A stretch of 41,987 nucleotides of DNA from a virus, in IMG/VR virus record IMGVR_UViG_3300022935_000046, positions 1-41,987 of that record; one strand, given 5' to 3'. Below, piece by piece: positions 27,301 through 34,294 of this stretch (positions are counted from its first letter, which is position 1; each line of letters opens with the position of its first letter). Under the pieces are notes generated by a model. The model saw nothing but the letters and a program-made list of their open reading frames with translations. It did not search any database and was not told the DNA's origin. A program made the position numbers and the translations under genes.

Positions 27301-29537
27301 TCCAATTTGCTGATAGTACACCTTTAGTTGCAAATAAAAATCTAAACATTATATTAATTGATAATAATGGTCTTGATGTAATAGACAGCGATCGTATTGT
27401 TGCTATTGATCAATCAACAAGATTGCATACAGATATCAAGTACGATACAAATTATAGTTTGTTTGTTACAAGAAACGGAAATGTTGAACTAGCAACACCT
27501 CTAAATGTTAATGGTAACTTGTTTATAGAGCTTACAACAAAAAGCCAAATAGGCGATATTTTTGATTACACAGTTTATAATAGTACAACACCTGATTTTA
27601 GTCAAATAGTTGTTGATGAATCTTTTGTTCCTGATGGTGTAAAAAATTATCATATATTTAGAACAGGTGCTAACCCACAAGCAGAAGTTCTCCTTCCATA
27701 TAATAGAGAACCTTTAGCAAATAATATTGTTGTACAAGTTAACAATAAAATATTAAATCCGGGTTATAGGAAGAAAATTATTATAGGTACTGATAGAAGT
27801 TATGAAATTGACAAATGGCAATTTGAAATTTTATCTCGTGTTTATCAACAAGATATAATTGTGTATCTAAATGGAGATTATTTGTCACCTAATTATTGGA
27901 ACTTTGATCCTGTTAATGGACGAATAGATTTAACTTCAACGGTTGTTGGCAAAGAAGGTGATGTTTTAGAAGTACATATTATACGTGATGCTGAATATTC
28001 ATTTACTGACACAGTCATAGAAATGACTGTAACAAGTCCAGCGTGGAGCAACGGTATTCCAGTAGGCGACGAAATATTATTTGCCTTAACAGATGATAGC
28101 ACAACTGTCAGAGGAATAGTAAAAGAAAAAACTGTAAATGGTAATGATGTAACTCTTAAGTTGTATGGTTATGAGCGTGATGCTATTGAAATGATAACAA
28201 AAGATGATACACCAAAAAGTGTTACAGCTATTGCTACATATGGTGATGACAGCACATACGAAACTGTAGAATTAACAAGTGTAAGTTTTGCACAAGGTGA
28301 AACATTGAATTTTGCTACACCACCTGCTGCTAGACATGCAGTAAAAATTTACACATTCTCAAATCACGATATAAACGGTTTTGAAAGAGAAAGTTTCAAT
28401 GTTGTATTTTCAACTACACATGCTCCAGAAGGAACTGATGCATATCTTGATAGAAACCTATTAACAAAAGGTTATATTGCATTGAGCAAACCTGCAATTA
28501 GTTCTAACTATGTGTGGGTAATTAAAAATGGCAGATTACTAAGTGCAGAAGTAGATTACACACTGTCTGCAGATAATTCAGCTGTGCAACTAGCAAGACG
28601 TGTAAACAAAAACAGCACTATAGAAGTAATACATTTTGCAGGTGCAGTAAGTACACCAAAATATGGATTTAGAATATTCAAAGACATGCTGAATAGATAT
28701 CACTTCAAGCGTTTGAATAATGCAAATACATATAGATTACAGCAGCCTCTAAATTATTACGATACACAGATTTTATTAGAAAATGCAGACGGTATTACTA
28801 TTCCTGATCGTAATAGAAATCAGCCAGGTATTATTTGGATTGACAAAGAACGTATAGAATATTATTCTGTAGAAAACGCTACATTGTCTCAGTTACGTAG
28901 AGGAACACTTGGTACTGGTATAAAAACAGTACACGATAAAGGTTCTACAGTAATTGGTCAAGGTCCTGAAGAAACAATACCGTATAAAGAAAATACACAA
29001 GTTGTTGATTTAACAGATTTTGCAGACGGAAGTACTGGTGAAATTTTACTAGAAAATGATCTATATGCAGCAGCAAATGCATATGTAGACAAACTGTCTG
29101 CAACATTAAGTGCGTTTGAAATTGAAACATTAGTTGATCATATTGCTTCAAGTATGATTGATATATTTATTGGAGGTAGACGTTTAAGAAAAGAACTTCC
29201 ATTAGAAACAAATAACAAACTAAAAGACAGAAACTATTACAAGTTTAATGCAACAATAGATCAAGATTCTCCAGCAGGTGATGAAATAGTACCACCTGAA
29301 TTTACAACTGAAAATGTGTTTATAAATGGCGAGTCAAAAACACTATTGATATTAAATATTCAAGATGATACACATCCTGATAATATTCCATTGTTTGGAG
29401 AAAAAATTACGCTTGTAAGAAAAACTGGACAAATTTGGAATGATGTAGTTGAAGGAAATACTACATTATCGCTTAGTGAAAGTCAAAACAAGATCGCAAG
29501 ATTTATAAGAGAGAAAACAATATCGCTACCACGATAA
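15342..29537 (+). CDS. Giant gp7-position baseplate protein with FG-GAP and binding-like modules
   Basis: One uninterrupted frame of 4731 codons stands where T4 has gene 7 (1032 residues), coupled to gp6 by TAATG. Visible modules: a YRGQTYRFEIDTPGHP strand (about 190-220); a Trp-rich block PGYWRAVYKQAYDTDRPHMT...WW...YGPAPY (about 1136-1190), familiar from marine T4-like structural proteins; four short Y-x-x-G-x-x-V-x-Y-type segments resembling carbohydrate-binding modules (about 1455-1490, 1714-1760, 2295-2340, 2435-2484); FG-GAP/integrin-like propeller repeats (about 2115-2730); two glycine-rich loops of the GRGY/GTGW type (about 3137-3195, 3506-3570); several copies of a V-x-V-N-G beta-sandwich module; and near the C-terminus WIDKERIEYY ... 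LSQLRRGTLGTG (about 4480-4525). I infer a gp7-like wedge protein enlarged with surface-binding domains. Identity as gp7 rests on position; coding integrity is certain. Confidence 0.75.
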   Translation: MAYNDEQNEYPLPAGDSKNPSSANFLPRYFRTEANKKFLGSTLDQVTTPGVVEKINAFAGRREAKAVKSTDTYLADVSTNRENYQLEPAVVIKDNIGNVEFYKDYNDYIGQLTAFRSTTKDHSKLNSQEFYAWDPHINFDKFTNFREYYWLANGPQEIPVRGQSLEVRSTYTISTVVDDDNTAYVFTPNGFSRNPSLKLYRGQTYRFEIDTPGHPIGIAISRAFQPGLDNVDSSLITTLFEDGVEITPNDTDTLKEREYAIKEGFVEKGVLEFTVPMNAPETLYYISQNNINTSGVFNIYDIEENSEINVEDEILGKKTYRTSDGWDFSNGMKVYFQGNVTPASYDNGLFYVEGVGEAIKLVPLTDLAVPAIFTQDTLVPFDTNGFDRVPFGDAKSFAGTKDYICMNRADESRNGWARYNRWFHKDVIEESARINNQETGLDESLRAKRPIIEFEANLRLYNHGSTAKTYVDLVDTFTSDVFSNIEGQSGYNIDGIDLVEGMRVLFTADPDPLVNGKIYEVTFILHTNTTQISLVETEDTDPELDQTVLVKDGNKNAGRMFWYNGTEWKIAQDKTALNQAPRFDLFDNSGYSIGDEDYYPSNNFEGNRLFAYRVGTGANDSELGFPLAYKNINNVGDIVFDFPLLTQSYEYEQNNVVYTQPSDELFLKKNKSNGVYYVNAWTKANELSSQYVIRKYTGDDIVNRFPIDVYNNSANLTDLVCKVYVNNQFKIQGVDWNFVDDNNVRKINLVQELSAEDVCIIKTKSSADKTSVGHYEIPYNLERNPLNNNITEFTLGQVNDHVEGLIAEVPAFNGKQPGRGNLRDLGEVAKYGRKFVQHSGPINLPLYHLTDKNANIVKAVRFAKTEYSKFKREFLSVAKASTFVGPVKEHVDLLLQELTKNKTKTMPFYSTDMIGFGGAKLLEYTVLDNRNRYYALSKVFNIRQLTKKAVYVYLNDAQLTYGTDYTFTENGFIDITAANENGDVIKIYEYENTEGSFLPPTPTKLGMYPAYEPELQTDNSYSTTTKVIRGHDGSLSVAYNDYRDDLLLELEKRIYNNLKVVYDENVFNIHDYIEGIYRNSNVPKESMDRILISDFVAWLPLVGNPDYTTNEFVTQGDGFTYNYSRSISATGEKLPGYWRAVYKQAYDTDRPHMTPWEMLGFSVKPTWWETQYGPAPYTSDNLIMWKDLELGLVKEPGKAAYVKKKYVRPQLTKHLPVNQFGQLVDPLASGFAKEFSYAMMRNDGFKFGDEAPIETAWRRSSDYAFSLLVAMIINRPAQVFAIGFDRSRTSRNIAGNYVYNGKKAIRAKDLIFPKTKTNGKVNQTLGLINYIENYLQTNITANYEKYIDRLKTINSQIGLKLGGFADKSKLKLVLDSRTPLNQGNVFVPQENYQIFLNTSSAQEIVSYSGVIIEKIGRGYKISGYDKEDPYFEYYKPIESANDIGINVGGISDSFLDWDENKQVVAGKIVKYSNRFYRANENHITGAEFDSTLYSALKELPIAGGANAVLRRRFESVKSTIDYGTILTKSQEVVDFLLGYEQSLLELGFSFEYNNRETETIEDFRLATKEFLFWTTQNWAANSVIVLSPGANTVEFNRDYFVVDDVFDNFYGLDVLKADTGKLRTSYTNIIRDNTNRFGIAPKNNAEGIFFIKLPLVQKEHVVLIDNTTVFNDTIYDPEPGYRQERIKVVGYRTDDWNGSLNIPGFTYDEALVTEWESWKDYYIGELVKYKQFYYTAVVTHSGTEEFNFSNWNVLSERPKSSLKPNWDYRANQFTDFYDLDTDNFDSEQQRLAQHLIGYQKRQYLENIINDDVSQYKFYQGMIQDKGTKNALTKLFDKLGSADKDSLEFFEEWAIRTGQYGATDAFDEVEYQLDEKQFRIEPQTVELVNTVDNTRTDLVYQYPKAKVYLKNNDYDHAPFPVADNLEEYTKTAGYVALDQVNFIARSLKDVLSFNINSIDLNKYIWVPEVQQSWSVYKHIQSPVRIVRIDKTDIGFTATFDRAVPFSVGEIIGINNVNDDVNGFWTARDVSLNVVEFYSNKDIGEEGIDLSDSTLGIVSQLNGRRLNNITDINSLLIDYDVTENDRLWLDDNGTGKSEVIDNARIFNLQAEIPNEEGLVDVGYGTSFAASGSNQVLAVGMPGAGLNGRVAVYTRLSESLEYTLLQTLEIDGIKTQAIESIINSNPGVITTPIAHGIREGEKILISNATGITALNDNYYYAKPTTTTAFEIYTDKALTNPVDTTALGTHDVNSGTLTVGTLYDIGSGFGTSVDVTENGQYIIVGAPNASDVRSKYVGEYDGTASYLQYDIVSDRGTLWQALRDTPAGVADSTISTLSQDWELVDVLTADQSAYLSNLQNQGVIHVYKKDVTAYKLEATILSPVARSGEQFGIAIKSAFTSDLVHKFYVRSLADNGRIYFLENSLANVNIFNYSRDPNYKGTFDPLKTYYEGEIVFAGYILYKATTNVFGSSGILPGVDSEWQQLDQYIDYVGFVPNLGDVTETESDSVGLGTASDIGKSFDVSKDGNVIAIAGYLDATGINRVSVYRFNNNDGRYVYESNIDGDVAAEDDFAYSLAVSDDGKDIAIGAIGADFTGLNNGKVYLYRYNFDSENPLFELQQELYSPKGQQNEYFGYSLDFSKNKLAIMSTNGDNIAEMTFDSNLTQFDNSATAFRDRVVDNGQVYIFENYNDTWIYAEKMRYLRDTSKALFPSVKIVDNHIIVGQPGSMFTNSLGLDTNVGFVVDFRAQKNTNAWTSNSLIQDYVDLSQIKNVFLYDKTNGDLVTYLDYIDPVQGKIAGPAEQELSFKLYYDPAVYNIGSTNTGNKTPWDSRYVGKLWWDLSTIKWFNTRQRGLEYKTNNWNTPLPSFEVDVYEWVESDLLPSEWDDIADTVEGLADGVSGTTKYNDDSYVVADVYDAVTGTFSNKYYYWVKNKRTLPAVDTRSISAYDVTLLIQDPAGQGYRFVAFYENNKFGLYNVRNLIKDENIILHVEWKKFETENNIHSEYQLLTEGVATSKPNADIVQKWIDSLVGYDKNSNQLPDIDISIPRRYGVLNTPNQSMFINRTEALKQVVERVNGVLADNLIVDDFSLSGLQKADPMPSIYSNDYDVKIASENLLRFVPVARIETATLTPTIIDGRIKSVTITNPGRGYVDPSYTEGSVRKGPTVDIRGTGTGAKIQLYINNLGQVTSAVVEKEGKNYSDNTLLIVRRFTVLVENDSNIGGFWALYNYTPEQKEWSVERIQSYDTTLYWQYTDWYAEGYDETTAINHLVPGSYALEATNDLIGEVVKIENIGSGGWLLLEKIDNLPEVDYTVNYKTIGRQNGTIQLSKLLYQNQTSGFDNQVFDAYLYDREPVNEIRNIMLALQNQIFVDQLEVEWNKLFFASIRYALSEQVNIDWVFKTSFVKAKHNVGELQQKITFKNDNLPNYEDYVNEVKPYKTKVREYVSSYQKTEPTQTSVTDFDLQPRYDEVEGRIVAERTSVFNSEVQTYSPFVETYPQKHWLDNVGFEITEFKIYDGGTGWTDGPNVTVSGGGGPTLKGRATLAGDVVNFIDVDVKGAKYITAPTVTFDGTQSEEGTPARAYAIIGNSKAKATHMLMKFDRVSGNLVFTDLHVPTETFTGNGASTDFVLKWPIDTRVSKIKVTVDGVESLSSEFTPSNKEDTSTGYTRKLGVISFAEPPATGAVVIVDYYRNASMLTAADRITYFYKPTDGMPGNDLAQVMDGIDYGGVQIDTISFGNTLGFDTDGFGVNSFDTYDSAFDDEIFVLDGSTNVLDLATPLEANVTYNIYFKSVAAPKSESPIRLDSDSWPTADEKLPFAVMGPINGDGITTSIVLSDILEEYNILDDIPYVANQAGDTIIIRKESSDGTTTPDFTNFDVELRGGDFALSTATGVQAGDITVDGDGFVTPTTSKGPEEQVPGQLVDALDITVYNRVQDGQGVITVHNFTTDDATLEYALSGTAKSQSNVIAKLDYEILDPSLYTIDWKTNTFQFADSTPLVANKNLNIILIDNNGLDVIDSDRIVAIDQSTRLHTDIKYDTNYSLFVTRNGNVELATPLNVNGNLFIELTTKSQIGDIFDYTVYNSTTPDFSQIVVDESFVPDGVKNYHIFRTGANPQAEVLLPYNREPLANNIVVQVNNKILNPGYRKKIIIGTDRSYEIDKWQFEILSRVYQQDIIVYLNGDYLSPNYWNFDPVNGRIDLTSTVVGKEGDVLEVHIIRDAEYSFTDTVIEMTVTSPAWSNGIPVGDEILFALTDDSTTVRGIVKEKTVNGNDVTLKLYGYERDAIEMITKDDTPKSVTAIATYGDDSTYETVELTSVSFAQGETLNFATPPAARHAVKIYTFSNHDINGFERESFNVVFSTTHAPEGTDAYLDRNLLTKGYIALSKPAISSNYVWVIKNGRLLSAEVDYTLSADNSAVQLARRVNKNSTIEVIHFAGAVSTPKYGFRIFKDMLNRYHFKRLNNANTYRLQQPLNYYDTQILLENADGITIPDRNRNQPGIIWIDKERIEYYSVENATLSQLRRGTLGTGIKTVHDKGSTVIGQGPEETIPYKENTQVVDLTDFADGSTGEILLENDLYAAANAYVDKLSATLSAFEIETLVDHIASSMIDIFIGGRRLRKELPLETNNKLKDRNYYKFNATIDQDSPAGDEIVPPEFTTENVFINGESKTLLILNIQDDTHPDNIPLFGEKITLVRKTGQIWNDVVEGNTTLSLSESQNKIARFIREKTISLPR

Positions 29538-29540
29538 ATA
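29533..29540 (+). promoter_or_regulatory. Late promoter GATAAATA for the first fibre module
   Basis: GATAAATA overlaps the TAA stop of the giant gene (29535-29537) and lies 18 nt before the next ATG. The following CAGTATAGGTGAG contains the Shine-Dalgarno sequence. Same layout as the promoters at 9756 and 35799. Confidence 0.8.
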
Positions 29541-29558
29541 CAGTATAGGTGAGATAAC

Positions 29559-30167
29559 ATGGAACAAAAAACTGATTACAGCGGCATACATGTCGAAGGA
29601 CACATAAAGATACACAACCCAGAATCTGGCGAAGTGTTTATCAATAAACGTAATGCTATTCATTATGAAAACATGAGTATTGCATTGGCTGAAAGTTTAG
29701 GCAATGCAGGTCAAGGTTTCATATATGAAATGGCCTTTGGCAATGGCGGCACTAGTGTTGATCCAACTGGTATAATTACATATCTCACACCTAACAGTAC
29801 AGGAACTAATGCAAGCCTATATAATCAAACCTATACTAAAGTAGTTGACGATCAAAGCGTAAACAACACAGATCCAACGAGAAACAAAATAGAAACAAGA
29901 CACCTAAGTGGTACAAACTATACTGATATACTTGTTTCTTGTTTGCTTGATTACGGAGAGCCTGACGGACAGGCAGCATACGACACTGCTGCAAATGCCG
30001 AAGATCAGTTTGTATTTGATGAGCTAGGTTTGAAAAGTTATTCTCCAACTGGAGATGGTAAACTGATTACACACGTTATTTTCCACCCTGTACAAAAATC
30101 ACTAAACAGATTAATACAAATTGATTATACAGTAAGAGTACAAAGTTTGAGTGGAGGTAATATTTAA
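29559..30167 (+). CDS. Structural protein of unknown function, marine T4-like type
   Basis: The 202-residue product begins with a distinctive block, HIKIHNPESGEVFINKRNAI followed by HYENM and FIYEMAFGNGG (about 15-70), which I associate with structural proteins of marine T4-like phages located between gp7-like and fibre genes. The rest looks beta-rich, ending in paired strands (LIQIDYTVRVQSLSGG). It may connect the baseplate rim to the fibres, in the position of T4 gp8-gp10, but no similarity to those is evident. First gene of a late unit; its stop is joined to the next ATG (TAATG), with GGAGG (30153-30157) before it. Confidence 0.65.
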   Translation: MEQKTDYSGIHVEGHIKIHNPESGEVFINKRNAIHYENMSIALAESLGNAGQGFIYEMAFGNGGTSVDPTGIITYLTPNSTGTNASLYNQTYTKVVDDQSVNNTDPTRNKIETRHLSGTNYTDILVSCLLDYGEPDGQAAYDTAANAEDQFVFDELGLKSYSPTGDGKLITHVIFHPVQKSLNRLIQIDYTVRVQSLSGGNI

Positions 30168-32287
30168 TGGCATATAATATTCCATTTACAGATTCAGCAA
30201 ACAAAGGCAATATTACTGTAGAAGATAATAGTATCAATACTGAAACAAGTTTACTATTACCTGGTAGAAATACAAATGATTACGGTACAAGTATTCTTAC
30301 AAACTTTTTACATTTGCTGGAAAATCATGCCGATGTTAATCCTCCTGCTAATCCAGTTGAAGGACAACTATGGTATGATACAACAAACGATGTAGATCAA
30401 TTAAAAATTTATGATGGTACTAACTGGGTTGCTGCCGGCGGCTTGAAAAAAAGCGGTGCAGAACCAGAAAGTATTAATAGTACAGTAGGTGACCTTTGGG
30501 TCGATACAAGCACAAGTCAGCTTTACCTTTACAGTGGTAGTGGTTGGATACTTGTTGGTCCTAGCTTTGCAACTGGTAACAAAACAGGTGCGTTAGCAGA
30601 ACAAATAGTTGATACAGCAGATATTACACGTGATGTAATAATTAATTATGTTAATAATATTCCTGTAAGTATTATGAGTGCTGTTGATTTTATACCAAAA
30701 GCAGTATTATCTGGATTTCCAAAAATATATGTTGGTACAACTTTAAGTACAAATGTTAGTGGAAATTTGGCAAATATTAAAGGTATTGTAGAACAAGCAG
30801 CTTATATACAAGAGAATCCAACACTAGCACAACCTTCGGGTACTGTTGCTGTTGCAACTCTTGCACGTAAAGATGCAGGCGGCGGAACCCAAGTATTTCA
30901 AAACAAAATCACAATGCCTAATGCTGGTCTTGAAATAGGAACAGTAAAAACTTTCAGTGCGTTAGTCGAAGGACAAAGTGGTATTTTAGAACTATCAGGT
31001 GCAGGCACAATGGACATAAGAACGCCTGTGAGTGCTAACCCTGTTGTAAGAATATCTAACGATGGTAACTTTGGTGTTAATACACTAAGTCCTGTAGAAA
31101 AATTTGATATGAAAGGTAACTTGAATATCGGCGTTGAAACAGGTGACGATGCTGCATTAGATACAAGCGGTAAATTAATAGTCAACAGTGAATTTGATAG
31201 TTTAGCACCAACTACAGGAGCCGCAGTAGTAAAAGGTGGTTTAGGAGTTGCAAAACAATTACAAGTTGGAGGTAGAGCAACTTTTGATGGTATAATTCAA
31301 ACCAACCAAGTTGGTACTGTTATGGAACCTGACACTGCAAACACAGGTATTATTGGTAGCACAGTAAATAGATATTCAGGAATTTACGCCAACACAGTAT
31401 ATGGTAATTTACAAGGTAATGTAAACGGTAACGTTACTGGTAATGTTACAGGTAGTTCGAGTAAACTTACTAGTCCGACTACATTTGCAATGACTGGAGA
31501 TGTTACCGCAAGTTCATTTACATTTGATGGACAAACAGGCGGCAGTACTAAAACATTTACAACTACTATAAATGATGACTTTATTAATACAAAACTTGAT
31601 GTAGCAGCACAATTAGGAAGACTAATTAGCACAGACGAAATAATTATATATAGACCTACTGCTGATGATGTTACTGTTGATCCTACAGGAACACTAGGTG
31701 TTTTCAAAACTACTATTGGTGATATTACAGCACAAATTTCTCAATTACCAATCGGAACAGTAATGATGTGGGCAGGTTTAGCAGCACCTACTGGATGGTT
31801 TATTTGTGACGGTTCAGAATATCCAATTTCGACATATGGTAATTTAGCAACCGCAATTGGGTGGAATGCAAGTGATCCAACAACTTGGTATTGGGGTAAT
31901 GCTAGTACAATTACTAATTTTGTTATACCTGACTTTAGAGGTCGCTTGCCAACCGGTATAGGAACACCCGGAGGAGCTAACAGAATTTCAAACGCTGCAA
32001 CAGGAACAATGGGCGGTGTATCAGGTGCAGATGAAGCTACACTTATTGCTTCAAACTTGCCAGATCACACACACGATTTATTAAGTAGCACAGGCGAACA
32101 GTTTTATGCAGTAACCAATGCATCTACAAGCGCACCTGAAACATTAACAGGCGGTGGCATTGATGGCGGTACAGGAAGTAGATTACCCAATAGCGGAACT
32201 ATAACTGGAGGATCATCTAACGATCCAATTGATATTACACCACCGTTTGCTGCTATTAACTTTATCATCTATCACGGGGTAACATAA
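30167..32287 (+). CDS. Fibre-like protein with C-terminal tail-collar domain
   Basis: A 706-residue baseplate-attached fibre. Residues about 25-132 form an adapter module with two W-[YV]-D motifs (QLWYDT 67-72, GDLWVDT 108-114) and GWILVGP, repeated in the next two proteins. The middle contains a fibre-like Asn/Gly/Val repeat (GNVNGNVTGNVTG, about 417-429). Residues about 528-706 are a phage tail-collar domain, as in T4 gp12 short tail fibres: PIGTVMMWAGLAAPTGWFIC, PDFRGRLPTG, the metal-binding-type H-T-H (H634, H636) and the closing FIIYHGVT. It probably contacts the host surface. Translation is coupled on both sides by TAATG. Confidence 0.85.
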   Translation: MAYNIPFTDSANKGNITVEDNSINTETSLLLPGRNTNDYGTSILTNFLHLLENHADVNPPANPVEGQLWYDTTNDVDQLKIYDGTNWVAAGGLKKSGAEPESINSTVGDLWVDTSTSQLYLYSGSGWILVGPSFATGNKTGALAEQIVDTADITRDVIINYVNNIPVSIMSAVDFIPKAVLSGFPKIYVGTTLSTNVSGNLANIKGIVEQAAYIQENPTLAQPSGTVAVATLARKDAGGGTQVFQNKITMPNAGLEIGTVKTFSALVEGQSGILELSGAGTMDIRTPVSANPVVRISNDGNFGVNTLSPVEKFDMKGNLNIGVETGDDAALDTSGKLIVNSEFDSLAPTTGAAVVKGGLGVAKQLQVGGRATFDGIIQTNQVGTVMEPDTANTGIIGSTVNRYSGIYANTVYGNLQGNVNGNVTGNVTGSSSKLTSPTTFAMTGDVTASSFTFDGQTGGSTKTFTTTINDDFINTKLDVAAQLGRLISTDEIIIYRPTADDVTVDPTGTLGVFKTTIGDITAQISQLPIGTVMMWAGLAAPTGWFICDGSEYPISTYGNLATAIGWNASDPTTWYWGNASTITNFVIPDFRGRLPTGIGTPGGANRISNAATGTMGGVSGADEATLIASNLPDHTHDLLSSTGEQFYAVTNASTSAPETLTGGGIDGGTGSRLPNSGTITGGSSNDPIDITPPFAAINFIIYHGVT

Positions 32288-34260
32288 TGAGTTATAAATT
32301 AAATAAAACAGACGGATCATTAGTTGTAGAACTTGTTGATGGTAGATTAGATACTACGACCACAGACATTGGATTGATAGGTAAAAACTATCAAGGATTT
32401 GGCGAAACAATAAATGAAAACTTTATTGCATTATTAGAAACATTTGCTAACACTGCACCGCCGAGCAAACCATTGAGAGGGCAACTGTGGTATGATACTG
32501 CTGAAGCAAGATTAAAAGTTTATGATGGCACAACATTTAGAAGCACAGATAGTACTGTGTTTTCTTCTACACAACCAACGAGTTTAGTAGAAGGCGATAT
32601 TTGGATTAATGGTAGCGAAAACAGAGTTTATTTCTTTGACGGTACCGACACAATATTGGTAGGGCCTAGTTATACAAAATCACAATTAAAATCAGGCACC
32701 GAAGTTGTAACAGTAAAAGATACTACTGGACAAAATAAAGTTATTGTAAAACTGTTTATCAACGGTAGTAATGTTGGACTTTGGTCAAAAGCAGCATTTA
32801 CTCCATTTCCGTCCATCACTGGTTATAATTCAATAAAAACTGGCTTTAACATCAATGCAAGTTTTAGTGATTTTGCATTTCATGGAAAAGCAGAAAGTGC
32901 TGAAAAACTTGTTACCTCTTTAGGCGAAGAGTTTACCAAAGATTCATTCTTAACTACATTGCCAGACGCAGCCGGCGGCAATCGTGTAACACAAGGTACA
33001 ATTACATTCAGCAACGATAATGGTATTTTTATTGGTGCAAACAATAGATTGAATATTAAAAAATCTGGTACAAAGACTTTATTCGACAACTTAGGTATTG
33101 ATAATGATTTTGAATTACAATTGAATAAAGATACTGGTACTGGTACTATTGCATACAGTGCTTTTAAGTTTGATACAGTTAACCAGCGTATGGGTATTTT
33201 TAATGATTCTCCAAATGCAATTGTTGAAGGCGGCAGTGACACACGTTCGTCGGGTGTAGTAATTGGTACCACTGCTAATCCAAAGAATTTAGTTGTAACA
33301 GGCGATATGCGAATAGATGGTGACCTTAGAGTAGGCACTGTTGTAAATGAAGAAATAGCAACACTTAGAGTTGCTGATAAAGTTATTGAACTTGCCACAC
33401 CAGATGATAGTTCGCTAGTAGACAGTTCAAGTGAATATATTGATGGTGCAGGTATTGTTATAAACACAAACCAAGGCAGTATTGATTGGGTATACAGAAA
33501 TGAAAATCATAACTGGACAACCGAAGTAAACATCAATATTGATAATCAAGTTGGAAAATACAAAATTGAAGATGAAACAGTTCTAACAAAGACTGGGTTA
33601 GGACCAAGTGTTGTAAACAGTAATCTTACAAGTATTGGTACACTTGTTGCAATTAATGTTGATGATATTAATATTGATAATAATGTTATTACAAGTAGCA
33701 ATCCAAACGGATTAGAATTCAATGTTTTGAATGATATTGCAATTAATCCAGGAACACTAAGCTATAGATATATTACAGGTGTTAAAAAACCTATCAGTGC
33801 GTTGAATGCTGCATACAGTGTTAACAACGAATCAGCAGACGATCTTGCCGCCACAAAAGGTTATGTTGACGAAGAAATATTAGGCAGAACACAATATCAC
33901 ACAGTGAATTGTACAGGTTTTGGTGCTGCTGGTTTTGGAGCAGCAGGTGATTTAGAAAGTGCATTAAAAGCATTATTACTTTCATGGATACCTACAACAA
34001 GTGTTACAGAAAACACAACAGTGAGAATACTTGCAGAATCACCAACTGCTACAACAGATCCAATTGATGTTAACAGTAGCATCAACAAGAGCTTCTTAGC
34101 TGTAGACAGTGCTGGTGTACAAAACGTAAGTGTAATTTCAGATATAAATATTAGTCCTGATCCTACAACAACTATTACGTTTGGAATGGATAGACATATA
34201 GTTGAATTTAGGATGCAGGCAAGCGATTGGGTTTGGGTGTCAACCGTAACATATCCATAA
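32287..34260 (+). CDS. Fibre-like protein, paralogue 2
   Basis: The 657-residue product repeats the adapter module of the preceding protein (LIGKNYQGFGETINENFIAL, QLWYDT, GDIWIN, ILVGPSY within 1-130). It then diverges: a central repeat region and a segment typical of phage fibres (GDLRVGTVVNEE ... LRVADKVIELA ... GAGIVINTNQG, about 343-395). The C-terminal domain has GFGAAGFGAAGDLESAL (about 541-557) and no collar motif. I infer a second fibre or fibre-connector of the same attachment class with a different tip. It ends its late unit; a late promoter follows. Confidence 0.75.
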   Translation: MSYKLNKTDGSLVVELVDGRLDTTTTDIGLIGKNYQGFGETINENFIALLETFANTAPPSKPLRGQLWYDTAEARLKVYDGTTFRSTDSTVFSSTQPTSLVEGDIWINGSENRVYFFDGTDTILVGPSYTKSQLKSGTEVVTVKDTTGQNKVIVKLFINGSNVGLWSKAAFTPFPSITGYNSIKTGFNINASFSDFAFHGKAESAEKLVTSLGEEFTKDSFLTTLPDAAGGNRVTQGTITFSNDNGIFIGANNRLNIKKSGTKTLFDNLGIDNDFELQLNKDTGTGTIAYSAFKFDTVNQRMGIFNDSPNAIVEGGSDTRSSGVVIGTTANPKNLVVTGDMRIDGDLRVGTVVNEEIATLRVADKVIELATPDDSSLVDSSSEYIDGAGIVINTNQGSIDWVYRNENHNWTTEVNINIDNQVGKYKIEDETVLTKTGLGPSVVNSNLTSIGTLVAINVDDINIDNNVITSSNPNGLEFNVLNDIAINPGTLSYRYITGVKKPISALNAAYSVNNESADDLAATKGYVDEEILGRTQYHTVNCTGFGAAGFGAAGDLESALKALLLSWIPTTSVTENTTVRILAESPTATTDPIDVNSSINKSFLAVDSAGVQNVSVISDINISPDPTTTITFGMDRHIVEFRMQASDWVWVSTVTYP

Positions 34261-34264
34261 TTAC

Positions 34265-34272
34265 GATAAATA
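34265..34272 (+). promoter_or_regulatory. Late promoter GATAAATA for fibre paralogue 3
   Basis: GATAAATA lies in the 34-bp gap after the stop at 34260, 22 nt before the ATG; GAGGAG (34284-34289) is a strong Shine-Dalgarno sequence. It separates the third fibre gene from the first two. Confidence 0.8.
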
Positions 34273-34294
34273 AGTGTAAGCACGAGGAGCGAAG

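Noticed and set aside
32880-33467. 195-codon leftward ORF opposite fibre paralogue 2
   Set aside because: Antisense shadow: Ser/Pro/Val-rich sequence typical of the reverse strand of a repetitive fibre gene, with no promoter or ribosome site.
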